A DNA stretch of 64,000 nt from Actinacidiphila oryziradicis (GTDB lineage: Bacteria; Actinomycetota; Actinomycetes; Streptomycetales; Streptomycetaceae), in contig NZ_SUMC01000024.1 in assembly GCF_005047355.1 (NCBI RefSeq), forward strand, positions 1 through 64,000, read 5' to 3'. Positions 45,168 to 53,718 of this stretch are shown here, piece after piece. The notes beneath the pieces were generated by a model. That model was not told where the DNA came from, ran no database searches, and worked only from the letters and a program-made list of their open reading frames with translations. The position numbers and the translations under genes are program-made. Numbering within the stretch: the stretch's first letter is position 1; each line of letters begins with the position of its first letter.

Positions 45168-46571
45168 TCAGCCTGAGAGGTTGCCGATTTGGCGGAGCTT
45201 GTTGGTCGCGTCCAGGGCGGCGACCTTGTAGGACTCGGCGAGAGTCGGATAGTTGAACACCGCGTCGACCAGATAGTCCACGGTGCCGCCGCAGCCCATC
45301 ACGGCCTGCCCGATGTGGATCAGCTCGGTGGCGCCGGTGCCGAAGACATGGACGCCGAGCAGCCGCCGGTCCTCCGTGGAGACCAGGAGCTTCAGCATGC
45401 CGTGGGAATCGCCGATGATCTGGCCGCGGGCCAGCTCGCGGTAGCGGGAGATGCCGACTTCGAAGGGCACCCGCTCCTCGGTCAGCTGGTCCTCGGTCCG
45501 GCCGATGAAACTGGTCTCCGGGATGGTGTAGATGCCGATGGGCTGCATATGGCCCATCGGATTCACCGCCTCACCACACGCGTGGTACGCGGCTGCCCGC
45601 CCCTGCTCCATCGAGGTCGCGGCCAGCGCCGGGAAGCCGATGACATCGCCCACGGCATAGATGTGCGGCACAGTGGTGCGGTAGTGCTCGTCGACCGCTA
45701 TCCGCCCGCGCCGGTCGGCGGAGAGCCCGGCCTTGTCCAGATCGAGCTCGTCGGTGAGCCCCTGCCGTCCGGCGGAGTACATCACGGTGTCGGCGGGGAT
45801 CCGCTTCCCGCTCTCCAGCACGGTGAGGGTGCCCCGCGGGTGGCGCTCGACCGCGGCCACCGTCTCGCCGAAGCGGAAGGTCACCGCCAGCTCCCGCAAG
45901 TGATACTTGAGCGCCTCGACGATCTCCAGGTCGCAGAAGTCGAGCATCGCGTCGCGCTGTTCGACGACCGTCACCTTGCTGCCGAGGGCGGCGAACATCG
46001 AGGCGTACTCGATGCCGATCACCCCGGCCCCCACGATCACCATGGAGCGTGGCACGGTCTCCAGGTTGAGGACACTGTCGGAGTCCACGATGGTCCGGTC
46101 GTCGAACTCGACGCTGGCCGGCCGCGCCGGACGTGTGCCGGTGGCGATCACTATGTGCTCCGCGGTCACCAGTCGGTCCTGGCCGGTCACATCCCGTACG
46201 GCGACGGTGTGGTCGTCCGTGAACCGGCCGGTACCGGCGAGCAGCGCGATGTGGTTACGGGTCAGCTGGCTCCGGATGACATCGACCTCGCGGCTCACCA
46301 CATGTTGCGTGCGGGCCGTCAGGTCGGCAACGGTGATCTCTTCCTTGAGCCGGTAGCTCTGCCCGTAGAGGTCGCGCTGGGTGAGCCCGGTCAGGTAGAG
46401 CACTGCCTCGCGAAGGGTCTTGGAGGGAATGGTGCCGGTATTGATGCACACCCCGCCGATCATGTCGGGGCGGTCGGCGACGGCGACCCGCCGGCCGAGT
46501 TTGGCTGCGGCGACGGCGGCTCTCTGGCCGCCCGGTCCTGATCCGATCACCAACAAGTCGAAGTCGGGCAC
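45168..46571 (-). CDS. sthA: Soluble (Si-specific) NAD(P)+ transhydrogenase
   Basis: 467 aa flavoprotein exchanging hydride between NADPH and NAD+. FAD motif GSGPGGQRAAVAAA and the diagnostic GGVCINTGTIPSKT, in which the second redox cysteine of the disulfide-reductase family is Thr47, leaving only C42: this separates SthA from lipoamide dehydrogenase. NAD(P) motif VIVGAGVIGIEYASMF and C-terminal dimer domain present. GTG start without clear ribosome site. Confidence 0.92.
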   Translation of the reverse strand: MPDFDLLVIGSGPGGQRAAVAAAKLGRRVAVADRPDMIGGVCINTGTIPSKTLREAVLYLTGLTQRDLYGQSYRLKEEITVADLTARTQHVVSREVDVIRSQLTRNHIALLAGTGRFTDDHTVAVRDVTGQDRLVTAEHIVIATGTRPARPASVEFDDRTIVDSDSVLNLETVPRSMVIVGAGVIGIEYASMFAALGSKVTVVEQRDAMLDFCDLEIVEALKYHLRELAVTFRFGETVAAVERHPRGTLTVLESGKRIPADTVMYSAGRQGLTDELDLDKAGLSADRRGRIAVDEHYRTTVPHIYAVGDVIGFPALAATSMEQGRAAAYHACGEAVNPMGHMQPIGIYTIPETSFIGRTEDQLTEERVPFEVGISRYRELARGQIIGDSHGMLKLLVSTEDRRLLGVHVFGTGATELIHIGQAVMGCGGTVDYLVDAVFNYPTLAESYKVAALDATNKLRQIGNLSG

Positions 46572-46729
46572 CTGGTGAGTCTGACAGCCTGACGCACTGT
46601 ACGGGAAGGGTCAATCCTGGGTCGCAGAGCGACAAACTCCAAGAAATGTGCGCCGGATTGAGTAGACAGGGGCGCCCGGGCCGTACAGGCCGTCAGTGGG
46701 AATGCTCCGGCATGCGATGAGGGATGACC

Positions 46730-48397
46730 ATGGTCACTACACAAGGCACTACATGGCAGTTCCTCGCCGGACGGTACCGGCTGATCGATCTGATCGGAGA
46801 GGGCGCCAACGGATCGGCCTGGCGGGCCGAGGACGTGGAGCTCGGCCGCCCGGTGGCCGTGAACGAACTGAGGTTCGACGGCGAGCTGGATGAACGGACC
46901 AAACGGCGGCTGGTCGCCAGGATGCTCCGGGAGGCCGAGGTGATGGCCCTGGTGTGCCCCGACAGGGTCGTCACCGTCATCGACATAGCCGAGGAGGAGA
47001 AGCGGCTGTGGATGGTAACCGAGCTTGTCGAGGCGCGTCGGCTGGACGAACTGCTCAGCGAGCGCGGCCCGCTGGACTCGGGCCACGCGGCGCGGATCGG
47101 CCTGGAACTGCTTGATGTCCTCGGTGCCGCGCACCGCGAGGGCATCACACACGGCGATGTGCGGCCGTCGCACGTGCTCGTCCGCGGTGACGGCCGGATC
47201 GCGCTCTCCGGCTTCGGCCTGACCGTCGCCGACGGCGTCCTGTCGTCCGCCACCCGCATGCCGGCCGGGTCGGCATGCTTCGCCTCCCCGGAGCGGGCCC
47301 GCGGTGACCGGCCCGGGCCCGCCTCGGACCTGTGGTCGCTGGGCGCTGTGCTGTACGCCATGGTCGAGGGGCGCCCTCCGTATCGCGACCACGGCTCGCT
47401 GGACGCCACGCTCGCCGCTGTGGCCCGGGAACCGGTACGGGCGCCACTGCACGCAGGACCGCTGGAGCTCGCCATCAACGCGCTGCTGCGCAAGGACCCG
47501 GTGGAGCGGGCGGACGAGACGGTGGCCCGCCGTGCGCTGGACCGGGTGGTCACCGAGTCCGCGGTCGGGACGGCGGACTCGGGGGAATCCGTCTCCGCCG
47601 CGCGATCCCGTTCCGGCAAGGTCGTACGCCGCGGCTGGCTGGCGGGCGGCACAGGATTCCTGCGTGGATTGCGGTACCGGGTGCGCCAGCGGCCGAAGGC
47701 CGTCACCCTGGGAGCGGTCGCGGTGCTCACGGTGTTCGGGGCCCTGGTCGCCGTACTCCAGCTGACCGGGGACAACGCGGGCCCGTCCGCGTCCGGCCCG
47801 GCTACCGCGTTCCCCACCAGCTTCCCCCTGCCGGCCACGCCGGCCGGCGGCTCCTCGCACTCGGGGCTCCCGAGCCCGTCGTCGTCCCAGTCCGTGTCGC
47901 TGTCGTCGTCGCAGTCGGCGTCCGCCGACAGCAGCAGCTCGGTGCCCTCGGGATTCGTCTTGGACAGCGACCCGATGGGCTTCTCCATCGCCATCCCGGA
48001 CGGCTGGAAGCGGATCGGGGACAACGGCTTCTCCACCGGCTCCACATTCGCCGGCACCGGCGATCCGCGCAGGCTGCTTGTCGATGTGACCAAGGACCCC
48101 GGCACGGATCCGGTCGTAGCGTGGCAGCAGCTGGAGGCGAGGGTGATGGACACCATCCCGGGCTACCAGCGGATCGGTGACATCCGCGTCGCGGAGTACC
48201 GCGGTTGGCAGGCGGCCGACTGGGAGTGGACGTTCGACTTCAAGGGGATCCGATACCGCTCGCTCGACCGGGGCTTTGTGGTCGACTCGACGCACGGGTA
48301 TGCCATCAAGTGGAGCGTGCCCGAGTCGGAGTGGTACACCGAGGCCAACCAGAGCGCCCTCGCGGTCTTCCTGTCGTCGTTCCAGCCGGTGCGGTGA
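46730..48397 (+). CDS. Membrane-anchored Ser/Thr kinase-like protein, probable pseudokinase
   Basis: 555 aa. The kinase fold covers about 10-270 but key residues are changed: glycine loop GEGANGS kept; the ATP lysine is Asn45 (VAVNEL); alpha-C Glu70 kept; the catalytic loop reads HGDVRPSH (D143 kept, Asn replaced by His148); the DFG Asp is Gly161 (SGFGL). After a basic stretch come one transmembrane helix (AVTLGAVAVLTVFGALVAVL), a Ser/Pro linker and an outer domain of about 140 aa (GFSIAIPDGWKRIG). It probably senses or scaffolds rather than phosphorylates. ATG 46730 suits GAGGG spacing better than ATG 46724. Confidence 0.87.
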   Translation: MVTTQGTTWQFLAGRYRLIDLIGEGANGSAWRAEDVELGRPVAVNELRFDGELDERTKRRLVARMLREAEVMALVCPDRVVTVIDIAEEEKRLWMVTELVEARRLDELLSERGPLDSGHAARIGLELLDVLGAAHREGITHGDVRPSHVLVRGDGRIALSGFGLTVADGVLSSATRMPAGSACFASPERARGDRPGPASDLWSLGAVLYAMVEGRPPYRDHGSLDATLAAVAREPVRAPLHAGPLELAINALLRKDPVERADETVARRALDRVVTESAVGTADSGESVSAARSRSGKVVRRGWLAGGTGFLRGLRYRVRQRPKAVTLGAVAVLTVFGALVAVLQLTGDNAGPSASGPATAFPTSFPLPATPAGGSSHSGLPSPSSSQSVSLSSSQSASADSSSSVPSGFVLDSDPMGFSIAIPDGWKRIGDNGFSTGSTFAGTGDPRRLLVDVTKDPGTDPVVAWQQLEARVMDTIPGYQRIGDIRVAEYRGWQAADWEWTFDFKGIRYRSLDRGFVVDSTHGYAIKWSVPESEWYTEANQSALAVFLSSFQPVR

Positions 48398-48404
48398 CGG
48401 CCCG

Positions 48405-48429
48405 GCCGGTGCCCGCCCGGGGCACCGGT
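48405..48429. terminator. Bidirectional hairpin between convergent genes
   Basis: CCGGTGCCC / GGGCACCGG 9-bp stem with a 5-base loop, lying between the pseudokinase stop and the gltD stop. Confidence 0.65.
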
Positions 48430-48459
48430 GACGTCGGTGGCGAGCGGCGGTCCTGAAGG

Positions 48460-49980
48460 TCACACCACGAGCGCGCGGTCCGTCGGTGCGATCGGGGCGG
48501 GAAGGGCCGTCGCACCCATGAGATAACGGTCCACGGCCGCTGCCGCGGAGCGGCCCTCCGCGATTGCCCAGACGATGAGCGACTGGCCGCGGCCCGCGTC
48601 GCCCGCCACGAAGATTCCGTCGCGGGTGGCGAACTCCGCGTCGCGGGCGATGGTGCCGCGGGCATCGAGCCGCAGTCCGAGCCGGTCGACCAGACCGTTG
48701 TCCCGCTCCGGTCCCTCGAACCCCAGGGCGAGCAGCACCAGTTGCGCCGGGATCAGCCGCTCCGCCCCGGGCCGGGGCCTGCGCCCGGACGGTCCGACAC
48801 CGGCCAGCCGCAGCCAGCGCACATGCCCGTCGGCGTCCCCGCGAAAGCTCAGAGTGGACGCCGAGAACATCCGCACGTCGCCTTCCGGCCCGGGCAGCGG
48901 CACGCCGCGCCCGGCCCGGTCCGCACTGCTGAGGCGAGCCAGCGCACCGGCCTCCTCGTGGGCCGGCGAGACCCGGTAGACCTTCGGATACACCGGCCAC
49001 GGCTCGTCCTGCCTCCGCTCCGAGCCCGGCTGCGGATTGATGTCCAACTGCACGACCGAAGCCGCGCGCTGCCGCAGTACGGTGCCCAGGCAGTCCGCGG
49101 CGGTGTCCCCGCCGCCGACGATCACCACGTCCTTGCCCTCCGCGGTGACAGGCGGCTCCGCGAAGTCGCCCTCGCACACCCGGTTGGCCATCGGGAGGTA
49201 TTCCATGGCCTGATGTATGCCGTGCAACTCCCGCCCCGGTACCGGAAGTTCGCGCCAAGCGGTGGCGCCGACGGCCACCACCACCGCGTCGTGGCCCCGC
49301 ACCAGCGCGGCGGCGTCAAGCCCGGTGCCCACCGCCACACCCGTACGGAACTTCGTGCCCTCCGCCCTCATCTGCTCGATACGGCGGTCGAGATGGCGCT
49401 TCTCCATCTTGAACTCGGGTATCCCGTAGCGCAGCAGCCCGCCGATCCGGTCGGACCGCTCGTACACCGTCACCGTGTGCCCGGCCCGGGTCAGCTGCTG
49501 CGCGCAGGCCAGCCCGGCGGGACCGGAGCCGATGACGGCGACCCGTTTTTCGGACAGTCGCTCGGGGGGCAGCGGCGGCGCATAGCCGTGTTCCCACGCG
49601 TCGTCGGCGATCGCGGCCTCGACGTTCTTGATCGTCACCGGGTCCGCGTTGATCGCCAGGACGCACGCGGTCTCGCAGGGAGCTGGACACAGTCGTCCGG
49701 TGAATTCCGGGAAGTTGTTCGTCGCGTGCAGCCTGTCGCTCGCGGCCGCCCAGTCGTCGCGGGAGACCAGGTCATTCCACTCGGGGATCAGATTTCCCAG
49801 CGGACAGCTGTCGTGGCAGAACGGGATGCCGCAGTCCATGCAGCGCTCCGCCTGCTCGCTGATGATCGGCAGCAGTCCCTGGCCCTGGTAGACCTCGTTC
49901 CAGTCCTTCACCCGCTCCTCTACCGGACGGCGGGGCCAGGTGCGGCGGGGGATCTTGAGAAAGCCCTTCGGGTCCGCCAT
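48460..49980 (-). CDS. gltD: Glutamate synthase small subunit (GltD)
   Basis: 506 aa. The N-terminal cysteine clusters (CMDCGIPFCHDSCPLGN; CPAPCETAC) bind 4Fe-4S centres; VAVIGSGPAGLACAQQL binds FAD and VIVGGGDTAADCLGT binds NADPH. It supplies electrons from NADPH to the large subunit for glutamate formation. The large subunit gltB is not adjacent: the upstream neighbour is a remnant and the downstream one is the pseudokinase. It may be a second, stand-alone GltD-type reductase. ATG at 49980. Confidence 0.9.
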   Translation of the reverse strand: MADPKGFLKIPRRTWPRRPVEERVKDWNEVYQGQGLLPIISEQAERCMDCGIPFCHDSCPLGNLIPEWNDLVSRDDWAAASDRLHATNNFPEFTGRLCPAPCETACVLAINADPVTIKNVEAAIADDAWEHGYAPPLPPERLSEKRVAVIGSGPAGLACAQQLTRAGHTVTVYERSDRIGGLLRYGIPEFKMEKRHLDRRIEQMRAEGTKFRTGVAVGTGLDAAALVRGHDAVVVAVGATAWRELPVPGRELHGIHQAMEYLPMANRVCEGDFAEPPVTAEGKDVVIVGGGDTAADCLGTVLRQRAASVVQLDINPQPGSERRQDEPWPVYPKVYRVSPAHEEAGALARLSSADRAGRGVPLPGPEGDVRMFSASTLSFRGDADGHVRWLRLAGVGPSGRRPRPGAERLIPAQLVLLALGFEGPERDNGLVDRLGLRLDARGTIARDAEFATRDGIFVAGDAGRGQSLIVWAIAEGRSAAAAVDRYLMGATALPAPIAPTDRALVV

Positions 49981-50084
49981 GGCGGCCTCCGGCTTGAGCG
50001 CAGCGATCGCATCTACTCGCTACCATACGTCGCCCTTGACCCGTTTCGGACGTGCTGGTCGAGGGTCCTTGGCCGGCACGCACA

Positions 50085-50284
50085 GCTCATCCACATCAGC
50101 CGCCTGGCCGGCGTCGCGGCAAGGGCGGGCCGCCGGCGCGACCCCGCGGGTATCACCCGACAGGAGGCGCTCAGGGACCTGCGGGCCGTCTTCGCGGTGC
50201 TGCAGCAAGCCATCGGCGAAGGAGTACGACGACGTGATCGCCCAGCTCCCTGGCGAGTACCGGCCTCTGCTGAAGCGGGGGTAG
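50085..50284 (+). pseudogene. DUF2267 protein remnant with frameshift
   Basis: One frame codes GITRQEALRDLRAVFAVLQQ-AIGE; after one extra base near 50217 a second frame codes EYDDVIAQLPGEYRPLLKRG and stops. Joined they give one DUF2267 repeat (helical, ending DDVIAQLP-x-EY). The N-terminal repeat is missing. Confidence 0.65.
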
Positions 50285-50298
50285 TGCCGGCACATCGG

Positions 50299-51339
50299 TC
50301 ACGGGGGGTTTCCGAAGGCAATGCGGTAGCCGCACTCTCCGGCGCAGGTGAAGGTGCTGGTGGCGTCGTCATCGACGTATGAGTACGCGAACGGCTGGGC
50401 CTTCTTGAAGGTCGCCGCGTAGTTCACGGGCCACTTCTCCGGCAGGTACTGATCGCGGGGGGCCCACTGCGCACGGCAGGAGTACTGGTCGGTGCCGAAT
50501 ACCCCGCAGGGCGACTCGCAGCCGACCGTGCGGCCGCCTGTGCGTACGCGCAGTTCGGCGGGGCACGGCACGGGTCGGGTGCAGCCCGCGGAGGAGCAGC
50601 CGGAGGCGCAGATCGGGTCCTTGGTCCGGCCGGCCGCGATGTTGATCCACATCGGGACGTTGGAGCCGTCGACCATGCTGACGTCGTAGAAGTCGAGGTT
50701 CTGCCAGGAGTTGAGGTTGAACTCGGCGAGCGTCGCGGGGATCACGCCGTACTGGCCGCACTGGAATCGGCCCGCACAGTCACCGGTCTCGCAGTGCCCC
50801 CGTCCAGCGGCGTTGAAGACGCAGCCGGTGCGGCCCCAGAAACGCCCTCCCCATCCCTCCGGTACGGCGACGGAGACGCTCCCTCCTGGCCGGAGGACCC
50901 ATCCGGTCGTGGTGAGCGGGTGCTTGTCGCCCTTGGTGGCGGCCAGCCAGACGGTCCGGCCGAGGCGGTTGGCGAAGGAGAAGGTACGGGTGCCGGCCGC
51001 GCCGCCGCCGGTGGCCTTCGTCGCGGTCCCGCCAGGCCGGTGGGTGGCGGTGGAGCGGGTGGTGGCGGTGGGCCGCGCGGCCTTGGAAGCGCCGGGCCGG
51101 CTTGGCGCGCCGGAGCGGCCGGGGCTCGCCGACGCGGACGGCGACGCCGTCGCGTCGGGGACGGGCACGGTGGCCGCGGCGCGGTCGGCGGCGGTACTGA
51201 CCTGCCGGTCGTGCCCGGAGCCGGGGGAGTGGCCGGACGACTCGAACCAGAACACGGTCACCGCTACGGTGATCACCGTCACCAAGAGCCCGACCCGTGA
51301 TCTTCGGGCCCGCTGTGTACGGTTGCGCCTTCGTCCCAT
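50299..51339 (-). CDS. Thaumatin-family secreted/anchored protein
   Basis: 346 aa. A basic start, signal-anchor helix (GLLVTVITVAVTVFWFES), a Ser/Thr/Pro linker and a C-terminal thaumatin-like domain of about 220 aa rich in cysteine. TLAEFNLNSWQNLDFYDVSM and DGSNVPMWI carry the acidic-cleft residues of TLPs (E, D, D), and GDCAGRFQCG, CPAELRV and CESPCGVFGTDQYSC the disulfide pattern. Plant TLPs bind or cleave beta-1,3-glucans of fungi, so an antifungal or glucan-binding role is inferred. ATG at 51339 chosen; ATG 51366 also plausible. Confidence 0.85.
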   Translation of the reverse strand: MGRRRNRTQRARRSRVGLLVTVITVAVTVFWFESSGHSPGSGHDRQVSTAADRAAATVPVPDATASPSASASPGRSGAPSRPGASKAARPTATTRSTATHRPGGTATKATGGGAAGTRTFSFANRLGRTVWLAATKGDKHPLTTTGWVLRPGGSVSVAVPEGWGGRFWGRTGCVFNAAGRGHCETGDCAGRFQCGQYGVIPATLAEFNLNSWQNLDFYDVSMVDGSNVPMWINIAAGRTKDPICASGCSSAGCTRPVPCPAELRVRTGGRTVGCESPCGVFGTDQYSCRAQWAPRDQYLPEKWPVNYAATFKKAQPFAYSYVDDDATSTFTCAGECGYRIAFGNPP

Positions 51340-51487
51340 CGCGGTACCTGTCCTCGTCCTTGTCATCGGCTTGGCCCCTGTTACCGGAGACCGGCGGGAA
51401 GCGGGCCGACAACAGAAAATGCCGGGACGTGCGCCAGGAATTTCCGTTGTCCGGTCCCGCCTCGCCGGTCTCCGATAACAGAGGCAG

Positions 51488-51788
51488 ATGACACCCGGAG
51501 AGTGGAGCATGCGCGGAAACGGTAGGAGCGGTACCGATACCGAGATGGTGGTCGCCGCCCGCGACGGCGACCAGGGGGCGTTGGAGGAGCTGGTAGCCGA
51601 CTCGCTGCCGCTCGTCTACAACATCGTCGGCCGTGCGCTGGGCGCCCACAGCGATGTCGACGATGTTGTCCAGGAGACGTTGTTGCGAGTGGTGCGGGGC
51701 CTGTCCGACCTGCGTGATCCGGACGCCTTCCGGTCCTGGCTGGTGGCGATCACCGTACGGCAGGTCCGCAACCGCGATCATTACCGCA
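51488..51788 (+). pseudogene. ECF-type sigma factor fragment (region 2 only)
   Basis: TDTEMVVAARDGDQGALEEL, VYNIVGRALGAHSDVDDVVQ and ETLLRVVRGLSDLRDPDAF-RSWL are sigma-70 region 2. Recognisable sigma sequence stops at RQVRNRD near 51785, where a hydrolase fragment begins in a different frame. Region 4 is missing, so it cannot be a working sigma factor. Confidence 0.75.
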
Positions 51789-52303
51789 GAACCCGACATG
51801 GCCGCCCAGTCCAACATGACCGTCGATCAGGCGCTTTCGCTGTGGCCCAAGCTGATGGGCGCGGGCCGCGTCCTCGGCAGCCCCGCGGTCGCTTACGGCG
51901 GTGACACCCCCGGGGGCTGGCTGGACCGCTTCATGTCGGGTGCGAAAGCCCGCGGCTACCGCGTGGACTTCATCGCCCTGCACTGGTACGGCGGGGACTT
52001 CACCACATCCGCCGCGGTCGGCCAGCTCAAGTCTTATCTGCAGGCAGTGTGCGAGCGCTACCACAAGCCGATCTGGCTCACCGAATATGCCCTGATCGAC
52101 TTCTCCCAGGGCACACGGTTCCCGACAGCGCAGCAGCAGGCCGCGTTCGTCAGGCCTCCACCCGTATGCTCGCGGGGCTGCCGTATCTGCGGCGGTACGC
52201 GTGGTTCGGGCTGCCCGCCGCGGACTCCGGGCCGAGCAGCGGCCTCTTCCGCAGCGGCCCGGTTGCCACCGAGGCCGGCCGAGCCTTCCAGGCCGCCCCC
52301 TGA
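51789..52303 (+). pseudogene. GH128-like (Asl1-type) glycoside hydrolase C-terminal fragment, frameshifted
   Basis: Starts at EPDMAAQSNMTVDQALSLWP, where the NEPD acid/base motif of the family is expected, then AKARGYRVDFIALHWYGG and KPIWLTEYALIDF with the nucleophile Glu. A frame change near 52150 leads to TRMLAGLPYLRRYAWFGLPA and the stop at 52303. The N-terminal barrel half and signal peptide are gone. Confidence 0.75.
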
Positions 52304-52346
52304 GGGGCGATCCGGCGGGCGCCGGGGCCGGGCGGAGCGGCGCGGA

Positions 52347-52937
52347 TCATGCGCCGGTGGGACGGGCCCGTACGTGCATCCGCTCGCCCTGCGCTCCGAA
52401 CAGGGTGATGAACTCGACCGGCTGTTCTCCGGCGTTGGCGAAGCCGTGGGGGATGCGCGTGTCGAATTCGGCGGCCTCGCCGGCGGTGAGGACAAGGTCG
52501 TGCTCGCCCAGGGCGAGGCGCAGCCGGCCGGACAGGACGTACAGCCAGTCGTAACCCTCGTGCGTTGCCTGCTCGGGCCGCCCGGCCGCCCGTTGTCCGG
52601 CGGGGATGATCTGCTTATAGGCGTGCAGTCCGCCAAGGTGACGGGTCAGTGGCACGAAGGTCTGGCCGTGCCGGGTGAAGGGGCGCGAGTGGATACGGGG
52701 GTCGCCGGTGGCCGGCGCGCCGACCAGTTCGTCCAGTTGCACTCCGTGGGCCTTGGCCAGCGGAAGCAGGAGTTCCAGGGTCGGTTTGCGTTTCCCGGAC
52801 TCCAGCCGCGAGAGGGTGCTGAGCGAGATGCCGGTCGTTTCACTCAGCTCGGCCAGGGTGGCGCCGCGGTCGCGCCGCAGCGCCCGCAGCCGCGGGCCCA
52901 CAGCGGTCAGCACGCCGGGAATGTCGTCGTCTGCCAT
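52347..52937 (-). CDS. XRE-family regulator with cupin domain
   Basis: 196 aa. XRE HTH at about 13-68 (LRALRRDRGATLAELSETTG, LSTLSRLESGKRKP) and C-terminal cupin (GYDWLYVLSGRLRLALGEHD, FDTRIPHGFANAGEQP) that would bind a small ligand. The ATG at 52937 begins MADDD. Its divergent neighbour is a broken FAD oxidoreductase gene, a usual partner of this regulator type, so its target may be lost. Confidence 0.9.
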   Translation of the reverse strand: MADDDIPGVLTAVGPRLRALRRDRGATLAELSETTGISLSTLSRLESGKRKPTLELLLPLAKAHGVQLDELVGAPATGDPRIHSRPFTRHGQTFVPLTRHLGGLHAYKQIIPAGQRAAGRPEQATHEGYDWLYVLSGRLRLALGEHDLVLTAGEAAEFDTRIPHGFANAGEQPVEFITLFGAQGERMHVRARPTGA

Positions 52938-53007
52938 CCCTCTATTTGCTGTCCCGGCAAGAAAGTTTGTCAAGTCGTTGGACACGGGCTGACGATCGCG
53001 GATGAAC

Positions 53008-53160
53008 GGAGGCAATCGACAGGACGACACAAACCCAGCAGGCAGCAACCACCGCTTCCACGGACGAGGAGCGGCGCTATGACGTCGTGGTCATCGGGGT
53101 GGTGCCGCGGGGCTGAGCGGGGCGCTGACCCTGGCGCGGGCACGACGCTCGGTCCTGGTG
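53008..53160 (+). pseudogene. FAD-dependent oxidoreductase N-terminal remnant
   Basis: After GGAGG (53008-53012) a frame codes TTQTQQAATTASTDEERRYD then VVVIG, and after a missing G in the run at 53094-53099 continues AAGLSGALTLARARRSVLV: the FAD-binding GGGAAGLSGAL motif of thioredoxin-reductase-like enzymes. No start codon is in phase (an ATC stands where ATG is expected, at 53015). The coding sequence ends at 53160, where an unrelated fragment joins. Confidence 0.68.
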
Positions 53161-53597
53161 ACACCCCGCCCCGACCCGTACTCGGCGATACGGGAAGCCG
53201 TCCGGGCCGGGCGCCACAGCGAGGCCGCCACCATCGCCGCGGCATGGGAACAGGCCGCCTCGCGGACCGCAGGCCCCGCATCGCCCGAAGCGATTCACTG
53301 GGTGAAGTCCGCGCCGACCTGGCCATGCTCGCGGGTGACACCGCGCATGCCTGCGAGCTGTGGATGACCACCGCCACCGTACGGCTCACCAGCGGCCACA
53401 CTCCGGACGACGAAGCGGTCATCGGCCCGGTCGACCGCGCCCACCACTGCTGGGTGAAGATTACTGACCGGACGAGGGCCGTCAGCCTCGCGGCCGATCT
53501 GCTGGAGTTGCGACGTAAGGTCCCCGGAAAACAGTCCCGAGCTCTGGAGCAGCTGCAATACCGCCTGGAAACCCTGCGAGCGGTACGGACCGGATGA
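53158..53597 (+). pseudogene. TPR-like protein C-terminal remnant with frameshift
   Basis: VTPRPDPYSAIREAVRAGRH and EAATIAAAWEQAASRT precede a one-base loss near 53301 (GGTGAAGTC for GGTGGAAGTC); the following frame codes EVRADLAMLAGDTAHACELW and runs to TGA at 53597. The helical repeats resemble the C-terminal part of actinobacterial TPR-containing regulators or kinases. Both N-terminal loss and frameshift. Confidence 0.6.
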
Positions 53598-53718
53598 GGC
53601 CGCGCTCGCCCGGCCACGCGTGAGCGTCGATCGGGATCTCGTTCTGCGTCGGGTCGCCGACCGGACGGACCATTTCAGGCCGGCACGGTCGTTCACGCGT
53701 CCGCGGCTCTTGGCCGGG

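Noticed and set aside
46547..49258. 903-aa minus-strand frame across the pseudokinase and gltD
   Set aside because: Crosses two genes in the wrong phase; low-complexity Arg/Gly/Ala.
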